Below, one piece after another: positions 19,575 through 30,559 of a stretch of 64,000 bases of DNA; position 1 is the stretch's first letter; the number at the start of each line of letters is the position of its first letter. The stretch spans positions 3,239,001 to 3,303,000 of the forward strand of contig WHVY01000002.1 in assembly GCA_022266195.1 (NCBI GenBank), written 5' to 3'. The notes under the pieces were generated by a model. The model was not told the DNA's origin, ran no database searches, and saw only the letters and a program-made list of their open reading frames with translations. This DNA is from Tetranychus cinnabarinus. Lineage: Eukaryota > Arthropoda > Arachnida > Trombidiformes > Tetranychidae. The translations under genes and the position numbers were made by a program.

Positions 19575-21080
19575 TCAAAATTTGGTCAATTTTTCAAAAA
19601 TAAGAGGAGGTAAATGTTTCGGTCGCCTTGAAACTCCAAATGTTGCTTCGAGTGATAGTTTTATACTTGGGTCGTATCGAACCTGATATCTTTGTAAAAT
19701 ATTCACAAGGTACAAGAATAATTCAACATTGGCTAAACCTTCACCGAGACAGATCCTTTTACCTCCACTAAAGGGAACCAAATAAGGTGGCTTGATAGCT
19801 TTACTCCCATCTTCAGACAGAAATCGGTTGGGATCAAACTTTTCTGGTTCAGGCCATAGCTTTGGATCTCGATGAATGCTCCATAAATTGAAAATTACAA
19901 TAGTATCTTTGGGAATATTGTATTCACCGATCTTTGTGTCTCTTGCGGCTCGACGAAGTAAATTTACAGCGATAACGGAACCAATGCGTTGAGCTTCGTA
20001 GAGAAAAGCCATTGTGAAAGGCATTCGATTTCTATCCGTATAAACAGGTTCTCGATCAAATCCAATAACATCGGCTATTTCAGCTCGTATCTTGTCTTGA
20101 TATTCAGGATTGTAAATCAAATACATCATAGCCCATGATAGTGTACTTGTGACAGTATCGGATCCTGCAGCGAAAAATGCAGTCAAATTACGTCTTAAAA
20201 CTCCCATACTAAACAATTCATCATTTTTATCTTTATTTTGGCGATTTTTTTGTTCCACCAGGTAACCATCAATGTAATCCTCTATTTCATTTACTCTTGA
20301 TTCAGCTTGATGCTTATCGATCTCTTTTTGCAACAAATCTTCAACAGCATGTACATGCTTGGAGATCACACTTACACGAAAGAGTCCAAGAGCAGTCGCT
20401 ATTTTGACAAGCCAAGGTAAGAATGTACTCAACCCAGCAAATCGGAAAGTTTGGTTAACACGGTCCATGTTGTCATCCAAATCGACTTTGTACGGATCCG
20501 AATAATCGAAGTTGTGACCAAACAGCAGGATTGATATATTATTTGATACACTGGGTAATAGCTTCGTGAAAAAGTCAACTTTGCCCTCACCAATGGTTGG
20601 TAAAAATTGTTTGATTTCCCTTCTTATAGCCTCTTCCATTTTACTCGTACCAAGACCAAGATCACGAAGTACTTGTAAAGATACACGTCTATGAAAGCGC
20701 CAATCTTCACCAGACATTTCAGCGAAAGACGGATATTTGATCAATCCTTCAAAGAAAAGCTCATGTGGCTTAGCAAGTAAAGACTCATCAGCAAAAGCTA
20801 ACTTAAGATGATCCCAATCACAAATGACAACAACATCATGTTGTCCCAACTTTAAACTATAAACTGGTCCATACTTTTTGGACAAAGAATCAAACTGAAG
20901 GTAACTTTCGTCTTTCAGGAATGGATAATAACCCACAATTGGAAGTCCCCATGGTCCAGACGGTAATTGGAATAATCTTTTGACTGTTGTCACAAGAAAA
21001 TTAAACACAAATAAAAATATGAGTCCAGTTGCTATGCTGTATAAGGGTTGAGAAAAGACAAAATAATCGGTTAAAAACAT
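19575..21080 (-). CDS. Cytochrome P450 monooxygenase (501 aa), CYP2-clan-like
   Basis: This is a haem-thiolate monooxygenase of the endoplasmic reticulum membrane, probably acting on small lipophilic substrates such as plant compounds, pesticides or hormones; the substrate cannot be read from sequence. I chose the ATG at 21080 (MFLTDYFVFSQ); the frame extends to 21122 but only with a TTG. An N-terminal anchor (residues about 12-32) is followed by the hinge LPSGPWGLPIVG. Diagnostic motifs are present: I-helix AGSDT (305-309), EAQR (362-365), FDPNRF, and the haem loop FSGGKRICLG with cysteine 444. Length is normal and the gene is intronless. CYP2-clan assignment rests on overall look, including the PSGPWGLPIVG hinge; the exact family is not claimed. 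A broken copy lies at 8472-11023 and fragments at 1-57 and 17480-17790. Confidence 0.92.
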   Translation of the reverse strand: MFLTDYFVFSQPLYSIATGLIFLFVFNFLVTTVKRLFQLPSGPWGLPIVGYYPFLKDESYLQFDSLSKKYGPVYSLKLGQHDVVVICDWDHLKLAFADESLLAKPHELFFEGLIKYPSFAEMSGEDWRFHRRVSLQVLRDLGLGTSKMEEAIRREIKQFLPTIGEGKVDFFTKLLPSVSNNISILLFGHNFDYSDPYKVDLDDNMDRVNQTFRFAGLSTFLPWLVKIATALGLFRVSVISKHVHAVEDLLQKEIDKHQAESRVNEIEDYIDGYLVEQKNRQNKDKNDELFSMGVLRRNLTAFFAAGSDTVTSTLSWAMMYLIYNPEYQDKIRAEIADVIGFDREPVYTDRNRMPFTMAFLYEAQRIGSVIAVNLLRRAARDTKIGEYNIPKDTIVIFNLWSIHRDPKLWPEPEKFDPNRFLSEDGSKAIKPPYLVPFSGGKRICLGEGLANVELFLYLVNILQRYQVRYDPSIKLSLEATFGVSRRPKHLPPLIFEKLTKF

Positions 21081-21994
21081 TTCGATTGACACAAGTGGAG
21101 AAATGAAGTTTAATGACAACAAACCTAGAAACCAAGAAAACCTGGTAACAGACTACAGTTGTAGTTATAGCAAAGAGTGCAAGAGTACTGAATGATTATG
21201 AGTAGTTACTGACACAGGGAGGAGCGCTAATTTAACACACAATTTGATCCAATCACAAAAAGACGCTCATGCAATTCATTAATCCATAAGAGTCAAAGAT
21301 TGCAATAATCTTTGATAACAATGATAATACAGTACTGTTGCACATTTTCTTTGTGTATGTTCTTACCAATACTAACAAGGACACTGAACACTTGTAAATG
21401 CTTGCATTATTGGTCAAACAAATTGACCAGCAATTGGCTCCAGAATCAGCTTTAATACCTTTTCCTCTGTTGGCATTTTCAGTGTTTTATTTTCAGTGAT
21501 TGATAATAAAGTTAATGTTAGTTGCTTGTTTTGTCCTTATAACTTAACTCTTATCGAAAAGCTATGAATCCTTGAAATATTAGTTATCATGTTATTGACA
21601 AACACCAATTGATAATCATCGGCTCATTATTTGAAAACAATTTTCATCAACACTTCACGTGAAAACTAATCCAATAAGAATCATATTTAAGACATTCTTA
21701 ATCTCTGAATGAGCATTATATTTTAATGATTATATTCAGCAACATGACTAGCTATTAGACAGGAATGGGTTTCAAAGGATCCACTGAGAAAATGAAGCTC
21801 TGAAATCATTCTTACAAATCATTGTTAGCAGTAGATTGAAATTATTGATTGTAGTTGCATCATTTTCATAACGAGATTTTCTCAATGATTTCAACAGTTA
21901 TTCAACTTAACTTACCAAGGAATCTCTGTTTTAAAGAAGTAGTGCAAATTTTGGCCAATTGATGAACTTGTTCAGATGAATGTTGACGATGAAT
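21081..21994. other. P450 upstream region, no gene seen
   Basis: This is the presumed promoter and leader of the P450 on the minus strand, then AT-rich spacer up to the edge of the large inverted repeat. The leader part (to about 21150) is conserved at positions 1-57. I see no clear further feature. Confidence 0.5.
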
Positions 21995-22129
21995 AACAAG
22001 ATGATATACCTTGTTAACGCAAGGATAGCCCCAGACCCTTGTTTAAAGAACAAATAGGCAAAAAAAGTGTCAGCAATGCCATCTGATGTTAATAACTTAA
22101 GAAGTAAACATCATGTGTGTTATTATCTC

Positions 22130-22142
22130 AGTAGATGGAGCT
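22130..22142 (+). promoter_or_regulatory. 13-bp motif AGTAGATGGAGCT, arm copy
   Basis: Exact copies occur here, at 37002-37014 (mirror copy), at 30547-30559 and at 38091-38103. The latter two lie about 170-180 bp upstream of start codons of one coiled-coil gene family. In the arms no such gene follows, so these may be promoter remnants. Confidence 0.4.
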
Positions 22143-22280
22143 ATTTTGAAGTAATCTTAATAATTATCTTACATTGTATTTAACTCTTAATGAATAACTC
22201 ATTATTGTATTGTATAAATAAACTATTGTATCACATATTAACATACGTTAAATAATAATGTATATAAATATATATATTTA

Positions 22281-22503
22281 AAGGGTGTTAAGGTTTATTT
22301 CTTGCAAAAACAGGGGAAAGAAAAACGATCTTATCTGAAGATAGAGATGAAATCACAAAGATAAAAGGTTAATCAAAATACCCAAGCAAATGAAAGTGAC
22401 CGATTCATATTTATCGCCATGTTATCACCATTTTCATCTCTATTTTCAGATAAGATCGCTTTTACCTTTTTCTATTTTGCAAGAAATAAACCTTAACACC
22501 CTT
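22281..22503. mobile_element. 223-bp MITE with TA target duplication, left arm
   Basis: The ends are inverted copies starting AAGGGTGTTAAGG and continuing TTTATTTCTTGC. A second internal inverted pair surrounds GATCTTATCTGA / TCAGATAAGATC. TA flanks both sides (22279-22280 and 22504-22505). The mirror copy is at 36641-36863. Confidence 0.8.
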
Positions 22504-22660
22504 TAGAAATAATGTACTTATGAACAAATTAGATGTACATTAATAACATTAATGTATGTGAAGCCAAAGCAGATTTTGAAATTGTTAAACCATTAATACT
22601 TTATCAATAGAAATTAATATTGGTTTTCAAAATATCAAATTTTATTAAGTGTAATTACCA

Positions 22661-23053
22661 TTATATTAAATGGATTTGCTGAACCCGTAATCCAATACAA
22701 AATAATTTATGCATAGAAAAACTGCGAGGATCGAACTCTCCATCACAACCAGCACAACCAATAATTATTCTTTCATAACGATTAAGCTCACGAGAACTAA
22801 GACGTCGAAAACGATCCATTAACTGGTTACAACCAACAATCGGACATAACCACTGTCGCCTTCCCTGATGGTCATGAATATAATTACTCGAGAACTCTTG
22901 ATAGTGGCAAATACAGGAAAAACAAAAGACTTTTTCACAAAATTGATTCTGCTCTCCTGCATGTACCAAAGGGCTGTCAGCCAAAAAACCACAAAGACAA
23001 CATAGTAATTGAGTAGTGTCTCCTTGACGAATAGATCCAAATCGAGTATCCAT
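22661..23053 (-). CDS. Small zinc-binding protein, RING-like plus C2HC finger (130 aa), left copy
   Basis: This protein is cysteine- and histidine-rich. C18-x2-C21, C39, C44-x2-C47, H50, C70 and C75 form a RING- or PHD-like cross-brace pattern. C100-x2-C103-x11-H115-x3-C119 forms a separate C2HC knuckle. There is no signal peptide or membrane helix. It might be a ubiquitin-ligase-like or DNA/RNA-binding adaptor, but the spacing does not fit a named family and I do not assign a function. The ATG is the first in frame. The identical protein is encoded in the right arm at 36091-36483. It lies about 0.7 kb from the outer end of the arm. Confidence 0.65.
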   Translation of the reverse strand: MDTRFGSIRQGDTTQLLCCLCGFLADSPLVHAGEQNQFCEKVFCFSCICHYQEFSSNYIHDHQGRRQWLCPIVGCNQLMDRFRRLSSRELNRYERIIIGCAGCDGEFDPRSFSMHKLFCIGLRVQQIHLI

Positions 23054-25126
23054 CTTAACCTAATTGTTCATGAAAAATAAGAAAAACCCAAGAAAATGAA
23101 GCAATCAGATACGCAATTTGCGCTTTGTTTAGGACCCCATTTAAATATTAATATATTAAGGTATATTTTAAGTATACATTACTGTACTTAATTAAACATT
23201 ATTATAGAATAATGTATACAACCAAAATATAAAACAAATATGACAATAAGTGAAATTAACAAACAATTAGTAACAAACTACTTGCCAATCCTAATTACTC
23301 AAAGCAATAAAAACAGCACTTAGGAAAATCAAATGTATAATTAATTTAGATGTAACCAGATTTAGATTGAATTTGACCAAAATAAAATCACCACATTTAA
23401 ATCACTAAATTAATAAGACGTTTGATACCTTGATCATGAAATTGAATTGCAAAGGAAATGAGTGAAGCAGTTTCCAATAAATGATAAATAAAATGAACAC
23501 AGGATCACATCATCAGCAAAGTAAGGGACTTTATTCAAATTTAATCAAACACAAATAATGGATGCCAAAGTATTTATATTTTTGTTTTCCTATTACTATC
23601 TCATTGTTAATGAATTGACAAACAAAGTTAATCCATAAATAATACATTATAAATGAAACTATTTATTAATGTAAATATTTAGCTAGTATTATAATAATGT
23701 ATGGTTATGAAGTAATGTATCGTACAAGATAAATTCTCATAAAATCACAGAGCTCGTTGTATACATTTTCTTAGCGTCTCGCAGCTCTTTTTCCAACTCG
23801 AATTCATAACTGATTGAGAAACTTCCACTTCATTCTAGTATTTCTGGGTTATTATGATAAAGGAATGTGTCTCTCGTATTTGTAAATTGAAATAATCTTG
23901 CCGATACTGAACAGCAAGGACAAACGTAATTATTGGAGATCTAAACATTCCCCTCTCAAATCAACATCATCACTGAACTTATAATTCTTATATTGAAGAT
24001 GAAATCAAACGTATGTAAACCAAATGTAATTCATTTTAAAATTCAAACCCATTATTATTTTATTAAAACCGCATGAAAATAAATAATTTCTTACCTAATG
24101 AACTCCAATTTTCACACTGCATGGAGGTAAAACAAAAACCACAAAAACATCAACAAGAGCAGAAAAAAACAAAGACAGCCACAAATGTAATACATGATGT
24201 ACTGATCTTCAACTAAACAACCTGTATCGAGTTACTGAGACCTTAATTCATTCTTGTAACACGGAGGCATCATCAAAATAAAACATAATTAGGAAAATTA
24301 CATAGTAACACATTTATTTAGAAGTTGCGAAATTCTCGTCTTAATTACATGCGGGTTTAAATATAATTTCATAATCAACTTTTTTTGATGTTAAAATCAA
24401 TAATCATTTCTGCAGCATTTTTCATTTACTGAATCATTTTCTAATATGAAATAAAAACCGGATCCTAGTTCTAGAACCAAAACCACCAGAAAGTTCTTAG
24501 AAATAAAGTAAAATTTTAGTACTAATGTCCTGATAAAAACTGTACAATATAAACAGAACAGTAATTTAGCATTCCCTACAATTTAATATCGATTAAAATG
24601 ATAATTGCATGACAATTATACATTAACTTAATGCGACTGTATTAATTTATTCATTAACTCTTTTTTTTGGAGTAACACGAGAACCTTATTAAAATTTTAG
24701 ACGCTAATTTTAGCTTTCAGCTTTTTTTTTAGATTTTGCAATTGAAAGCTGACAAAGAAACAAATATTTTTGGACATACCAGGTGAAATTGGACAAAGTG
24801 ATGTATAGTTGAAATGAAGATGACTTTAGTATTTCATCTAATTTTCGATTAATATAGTTAAAGTAATCAACAAATAAATCCATTGGTTTACATACGTAAA
24901 TGGTAATAATCTATGATAATGAAGTTAAGCACGAAGGGTCCTAGAAATGAAATTATTATAAATACATTTGTTTTAACTACTAATTGCATACATACATTGC
25001 TTATAACATACATAAACATAAAAGTCAATAAAGAAAATCTTTTCATTATTAATTCACCTTAGTAATTCCGCTTACTAATTTACAAAGTAAAGATGAGTTA
25101 AGTAATTACGAACAGCTTAGGTTAGT
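23054..25126. other. Arm spacer, left: no clear gene, one coiled-coil gene fragment
   Basis: This is AT-rich non-coding sequence. At 23734-23801 a 68-bp fragment (minus side reads gagttggaaaaagagctgcg) matches the coiled-coil gene copy at 31077-31140, with a one-base loss. A possible 22-bp exon (tgtgaaaattggagttcatt flanked by cag and gtaaga) is the mirror of 35029-35050. A substitution relative to the right arm lies at 24625 and another at 25095. Confidence 0.5.
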
Positions 25127-25840
25127 TCAGTGCTTACCAAAATGAGTTCCAATTGCAGTTCGCCATTTTATTTGAGAGTTACAAAGACTGCAAATTAGAG
25201 TGAAAAATTGCCTTTCAATATGCACCGATATCCTTGACTTTGCTCTCGAACCAAAGTTTATGAAGTTGCATTTGCCATTATGAAGTTTACAACTATAAAG
25301 AGTCCTGTTGCCGACTACTTGGCTTGCAATATACTGATTAACAATGCAAACCTTTTCTTTATTTGATAAAATTTCTCTAGTAGAATTATCAACAATGAAA
25401 TACTTGAATCTACTATCTTTATAAATTTGGTAATTATCATTAACCTAGAACGACCAAATATAATAATTAGCATTAACAATTTAACAAAGACTGACTTAAA
25501 CTTACTTCGACGTTGAGACAGTCACCTTCCTTTCTTGGCTCTGGTTCAATTTTACGTTTTTTTGTAACGACCTGTGGATACATTAACCTGAAATAGTAAT
25601 GTAATTCTAGGAATTAACATCATGATGTAATATATAGAAAAAAAAGCTTACTTATTGGGTTCCCGATTCTCAAAGAATTGCAGATTATTTAAAACGTATT
25701 GATCTAAACCTTGATGTCTTTCAAGTTTCTGAAAAAATAAGCTAAAATTATTCACCAAAATACATACAAATAAACATATATAAACTTTTAAACTTAAACT
25801 TTAAACTTACCACAAAACAAGAAGTTATTAACGGGATCAT
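25127..25840 (-). CDS. Four-exon zinc-finger protein (168 aa), left copy
   Basis: The exons are 25811-25840, 25652-25728, 25506-25587 and 25127-25444 on the minus strand, all with GT-AG borders and a continuous frame (507 nt including the stop). The product has a basic patch KKRKIEP (possible nuclear localisation), a conserved YSCKLH-x-GKC segment and a C-terminal canonical C2H2 finger, CSLC-x12-H-x3-H (CSLCNSQIKWRTAIGTHFGK then H). The partner finger has one histidine replaced by glutamine (HIERQ). It is paralogous in its last exon to the 482-aa protein of the centre. The mirror copy is at 33304-34017. Role unknown; nucleic-acid binding is inferred from the finger. Confidence 0.65.
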
Positions 25841-26266
25841 TCTACTTGTGTAAGGCTTGTGCAATAAAGATTTAAAGAGTCAATAAGAGTTACTTTGAAA
25901 CAGTAAGCTAAAAACATAATTAGACCGCCAATTTATGTGAATATCTTAGTAAAACGAAAGTACTATCTAGTGAAATCTATTGATCGAAATTATAACTAAA
26001 CATTACTGGCAATTTCAAATGATCAAAATGCAACTATTCCAAAACAAATATGTATGTATAATTACAACATAAATCAAATATTAATGTATACACAAAATGC
26101 TCAGTGTTAATGTTATTCATGTTCGTCATGCTCGTAGTTGATAAATAATTTACTCGTTACTTTTTCAATCTGAAATGTCAATTTTATTTATTAAAGTGAT
26201 TCGATGGTATAGATTAGGATACTTTAGTTACAATCTTTTTTGTGATACAGTATACAATTATAATGT

Positions 26267-26749
26267 CTAATGAATAATAATCATTTTTTTGTTTTTTAAT
26301 ATTTGTTGATTACAATGACGGAAAAGATTCATTTTGAATAAGAGGATGAAACATTCTTTATCGAGGTTCTCTTTGATGTTCATCTTTTCTCGCATGTTTT
26401 TCTTGTGTTCTGCTTTCTTTTGACGAACTGAATCTTTGGAAGCTTTGTATTCTTTCTCAATAGTCTCTAGACCCTGTAATGTTTCAACATTTGTGTTTTT
26501 ATTTCTTTCAAGTCTTATCGACTCGTTTTGTAATTTCATCTGCAGTACACGTAACTGAAACTCCAACTCACCAATATTATTTCTGATTTCCTGAATCTGA
26601 GCCGATTGTTCCTGCTCCTTTTTATCTGTTCTTTTCTTCAACTCTTCAATATTAGCTTGCTTGGTCTCGCATGAGAATTTGATTTCTTCGATTATTTTCC
26701 AGTAAAATAAGCTTTTCTTCAGATATTTCCATTCTTTCTGTCCCTTCAT
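26267..26749 (-). CDS. Coiled-coil protein (160 aa), left arm copy
   Basis: This is a highly charged Lys/Glu/Gln-rich protein whose middle (residues about 25-125) shows heptad-like spacing (IQEIRNNIGELEFQLRVLQM), so a long coiled coil is expected. It has no catalytic motif, signal peptide or membrane segment. It begins MKGQKEWKYLKK. The same protein is encoded at 32395-32877, and a third copy with a different C-terminus lies at 31867-32301. The possible exon at 26884-27123 just upstream could be spliced to it. Structural or adaptor role only by inference. Confidence 0.6.
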   Translation of the reverse strand: MKGQKEWKYLKKSLFYWKIIEEIKFSCETKQANIEELKKRTDKKEQEQSAQIQEIRNNIGELEFQLRVLQMKLQNESIRLERNKNTNVETLQGLETIEKEYKASKDSVRQKKAEHKKNMREKMNIKENLDKECFILLFKMNLFRHCNQQILKNKKMIIIH

Positions 26750-26883
26750 GATAGCTCTCCTAGGCCGGTTTTCATTTCATCATTACCCATATTAATAAGT
26801 ATAAGAAATTAATATATTTAGCATATTCGGTCAATTTTTGGAAGGTAATATCTAATAACAAGTTGATTTAGTCTGAATTCTGA

Positions 26884-27123
26884 CTAAAATGAAAAACAGA
26901 TTATTTTATTTACTATAGCTCTATTTACTATAGCTTTCATTAGGGCCAGCTTTCTCATAGACTGTTTCCTTCTTTCAGTCAATTCATCTAGAATGACTTT
27001 CAACTTTTCCACGGCTCTTTCCGGGTTATCTTCAAATTGAATATCATAGGAAGGTTTAACAGGAGACTGGAGTGATGCTTTTCGTTTTAGTTTTGGTTTA
27101 ACTTTAGAACTTAACTGGTTAGA
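26884..27123 (-). CDS. Possible exon or small ORF, basic then helical (79 codons)
   Basis: An open minus-strand frame without an obvious ATG start encodes SSKVKPKLKRKASLQSPVKP followed by a helical stretch ERAVEKLKVILDELTERRKQ and ends at a stop at 26884-26886. It could be an internal or 3' exon, entered from an AG at its upstream edge; a GTAAAT donor is possible near its 3' end. It lies directly upstream of the left coiled-coil gene, in the unique centre of the inverted repeat, so the right arm lacks it. Basic-plus-coiled-coil composition suggests a nuclear protein, but this is weak. Confidence 0.35.
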   Translation of the reverse strand, partial: SNQLSSKVKPKLKRKASLQSPVKPSYDIQFEDNPERAVEKLKVILDELTERRKQSMRKLALMKAIVNRAIVNKIICFSF

Positions 27124-28073
27124 CTAACTTTAGTTTTGGACTATAAAAGATTTGATTGAAGATTTGGGTGCAATGCGAGCTTTATTGATTTAGCTAAAAC
27201 AGGTGAGTTATGATATTGCTTATGATCAATTACTTCATAGTAGCGTTACGAATTTGTAAATTTGATATACAGCCATAAAACTGGAAGCATCTCAACTAGA
27301 GCAAAGATTTTGTTTCAGATTTCATGTAATTTGTGAACCACCTGATCTGAGAGGAAAGTCGTCCAACAAGGCTACTTAGTAATACTGAATTAGTCTAGTA
27401 AAACATCATTATGCGGGTTAAATGTGGTAAAGTGATGCGCTACAACCGGCATCATCTGGCAGTAACTGAAATAAACATTGAGTAATTTAGTGATAGTTTG
27501 TGCAACATGAGTAAAAAAATTGAAATGCACTAATGACCAACACTCATACGTAATAGTTTATATCTAAATTGCATTATAAACTTTCATTACAAAGTCAGAA
27601 ACTCAAGCGTTATGTATTTAACAATAGGTTTACCATAAAAGATGACGTCCTCGAATTTTTCATAAAACAATGAATAGTGTATTAAAGGATATAGTAGAAA
27701 ACTAACTTAAATAATCATTAATCATAAATGATTAAACATCAAGTGACCTCACAAATAGTTGAAACTGCAAATAGTTATACAAACATATGTATACTTTAAT
27801 ATACATGATTCTTTATTAATGCATATCTAATTTAATGTATAACTAAATTACTCAAATATAAAATTTAACCTTTTATTAAAATACATTAAATATTAATATA
27901 TATTATTTGAAATTACCTCTATTGTTCGTTACGGATCCATCCACTAGATCTCACTAGATTTGATTCTATCAATTTTAATACATTATTAACTTATTTTGTT
28001 GTATTACCTGCATCAAATAACAACAATCAAATTACCACCATTACAGCAATTAGTTAACTTGATAATTTGCAAA
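27124..28073. other. Centre spacer, no clear gene
   Basis: This is AT-rich sequence between the possible exon at 26884 and the small membrane ORF at 28074. I see no supported frame longer than about 40 codons. Confidence 0.4.
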
Positions 28074-28346
28074 ATGACCAAATATTGCAAAAAACACAAT
28101 GACAACTCGTCATCTTTATCAAAGCGTCAGCTTAATGGTGTTCTAAAGTTATATTTTTACAAACATTTCTACGGTGGTGTTCTTATTATCGAATTTTTAT
28201 TTTTTCTCATCAAATTAGTGCTAATTCTATCATCATATCTACTGCTATCATTAACTCATTGTTTAAGCTATATACTATTTAAGTTAAATTATTATCGTTT
28301 AACAGTTACGGATATTTTCAAGTTAATTGTGACCGAAAAGATTTAA
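28074..28346 (+). CDS. Small membrane ORF on the leader of the zinc-finger gene (90 aa)
   Basis: From the ATG at 28074 the frame encodes a basic, Ser-rich N-terminus (MTKYCKKHNDNSSSLSKRQ) and then one long or two adjacent hydrophobic segments rich in Leu/Ile/Phe/Tyr. Nine bases after its stop comes a good donor (CAAT|GTAAGT at 28356), and an acceptor (TTACTTCAG) ends at 28500, nine bases before the ATG of the next gene. The two frames may therefore sit on one transcript, as an upstream ORF or a bicistronic message. It could equally be chance in AT-rich DNA. Confidence 0.35.
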   Translation: MTKYCKKHNDNSSSLSKRQLNGVLKLYFYKHFYGGVLIIEFLFFLIKLVLILSSYLLLSLTHCLSYILFKLNYYRLTVTDIFKLIVTEKI

Positions 28347-28509
28347 ATTATCAATGTAAGTTTTATATTGTCTTTTATTTTCATTTGTTCAATCAACTGT
28401 ATTATATGTTTGTATACATTATACTGTATCGAGTATACATTATAAATAAAGTATATTATATGTAAACAGCAAAGTTTAATTTGGATTTGCTTTACTTCAG
28501 ATTGGTCCA

Positions 28510-30262
28510 ATGAATTCATCTCTTCTAATTTCTTCTTCACGAGAACTTCACCCAAAGTGCCTCAATCATGAACAAGCAAATAATGAATTATATATATTTT
28601 GTCAACATTTCAAATGCCCATTAACTCCATCAATAAAATATTATAAAGACAACGTTACACCATTGGTGCTGGAGAAATATAACAATAATGAAGGGATTGA
28701 TGAAAATATCAATCATGTGAGGATGATTTTTTGGCATTATTATTGTCTTTCCTTATTCGAGAATGGAGAGACAATGATTTGTATTCATCCTGCAGCATAC
28801 ACATCTATATTACAAAATATGCCAGATCGAGAAAGACTACAAGTAAAGTGTCAATGGAATGAATTATATAAGACGCGAGTGGAATCTCTTTCAAAAATGC
28901 GCCATTCATTCAATCTGGATAAGTACTTCGATCCGGTAAGAGTTTATGTAAAATACATTAATACAATACATCTTACTAATACATTATTTAATTTCTGTAG
29001 GCGTTAATTGGAATTATTTCCTCTCGAAGTAGCCCTACAATATTTGTTCAAGATTGCGTGCTTGCAAGAAGTGCCATGAGAATTGTAAGTAGCTAACTCT
29101 ATTTATTAATCAAGCTAAATTTAGTATTTTAATCAAATATAAATATAATGTATTTTTCTTTTAGATCCCTACAGCCAGTTGTACTAAAAGAAGATACGAC
29201 CTAAAAGATCAATTTATAAATTCAAATGATGAAGCCTACGATAAAGTCGACAATTCTAAACAGGAAAATATTTCTCTTTCATTGGTTACGACTAGTTACG
29301 CTGAAACAGTCGAACATCTTGTTTATAGCAATGTTGAACCAATTCCTAGTCAAACCTCCCGAGAAGATAAGAACTTTACAGAGGACCTTCCATTGGGCTC
29401 AGTTACTAATAGTATTGAATTAGAAAAGCAGGTTTTGATTCAGCATGAATCGATTATCAGTTTCGATGAAGAAACAAACAAAGAATCAGAACAATATTTT
29501 GTAACTGATCAAGACACACAAACAGATGGACCAAGTTATTCCGAATTAAATTTCTATCAATATAAAATAGAAAGTCTCAATGAGGTTAGTAATATTGTTA
29601 TATCGTTCAATCTTTTTGCATATAAGTAAACGTAAATTAATTTAATCTTTAATAGTTTATTTTTGAACAGATCTTCATTGAAATTATTAAAGAAAAGATT
29701 GGGTTTAGATTTGGTAACAAACAAATTGACTTCAAAATTGAAAAAACCAAAGAACCTGATAATGATAAACAGATTACTCCAATTGAATTTATTGAAAAAT
29801 ATAAAAACATGAAGGATAATACTCCTCAGGAACCACATACTTCAGGAATCAGTTATCAAATTAACAAGGTATGTTCAAGGAAGATAATTAATGTTTAAGT
29901 TTATTATAATTTGTAAATTCACTGTGTTTCAACCTTTGTAGGAACAATATTGTCTTTTCAAAAACAACCGCAGCTATAAATATTACATTATTCATAGGGA
30001 ATCGGGACGTACTTTTTCTCATAAAGACAAATTTGAATATTGCAATAATTGGATTGATACAATAAAACCAGATGGTGGAATCAAAACCTTCTATAGCTGT
30101 AAATTACACGAAGGAAAATGTACTTACGTATCTAAAGGTTCGCAAGAAAAAGCAAACATTGCTTCTCACATCGAAAGTCATTTTTTCATATTAGTTTGCG
30201 GTGTATGTAATGCAACCATCAAATGGCGAACTGCTTTATCTGCACATTTTAAACTTCATTAA
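28510..30262 (+). CDS. Five-exon zinc-finger protein of the repeat centre (482 aa)
   Basis: The exons are 28510-28935, 29001-29084, 29165-29584, 29671-29868 and 29942-30262, with GT-AG borders; all four coding introns are short (65-86 bp) and in phase 0. The N-terminal exon contains several Cys/His residues (CLNHEQ, FCQHFKC, FWHYYC) but matches no family I recognise. The middle is acidic and probably disordered. The last exon has C429-x6-C436-x15-H452-x3-H456 and a canonical C2H2 finger C462-x2-C465-x12-H478-x3-H482 ending at the stop. The finger block (YSCKLHEGKC, IKWRTALSAHF) is shared with the arm gene. Nucleic-acid binding is inferred. An upstream leader exon ending at 28355 is likely. 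Confidence 0.7.
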
Positions 30263-30546
30263 ATACTAACATGTAATTTAAAAATTAGTTGTTCTGTGGT
30301 TCTATATTATTAATATATTAATTGTTTGAACAATTTTAAAAATTTTCATTGGGTTTACATACGTTACTGTTATTGTTACTGTTACATACGTTACTGTCTT
30401 CTAATTTGGTTCAATAAATACATTATTTTAAATACTTATATTATTATTTTAAGGTACAATATGTATGTTAAATAAAATTACAAAGCATATTATAAAATCA
30501 GTTACTTTGAATTTAGCAGAATTGAGCTGAGTTTTATTTGTCTGTG
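30263..30546. other. AT-rich 3' flank, no gene seen
   Basis: This is the presumed 3' UTR and terminator region of the zinc-finger gene. It contains a short direct repeat of cgttactgt near 30360-30400. No frame is supported. Confidence 0.35.
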
Positions 30547-30559
30547 AGTAGATGGAGCT
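30547..30559 (+). promoter_or_regulatory. 13-bp motif AGTAGATGGAGCT upstream of a coiled-coil gene copy
   Basis: The motif lies 169 bp before the ATG at 30716. The flank continues as atttaaagtag, similar to the flank of the copy at 38091-38103 (gtttaaagag), which lies 179 bp before the ATG of the intact family member. The shared position suggests a promoter or transcription start element. Confidence 0.45.

Larger units (their letters stand above)
21995..26813. repeat. Left arm of a giant inverted repeat (4,819 bp)
   Basis: Every landmark compared pairs with the right arm 32331-37149 at the constant coordinate sum 59144 (ORFs 22661-23053 with 36091-36483 and 26267-26749 with 32395-32877, plus the MITE and several non-coding stretches). 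The arms therefore differ by no indel at those points. I found two substitutions, at 24625 and 25095. The outer end begins AACAAGATGATATACCTTGTT, itself a small hairpin. No convincing target duplication is seen in the flanks. The arm carries genes for a RING-like protein, a zinc-finger protein and a coiled-coil protein, all on the minus strand. Confidence 0.95.
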
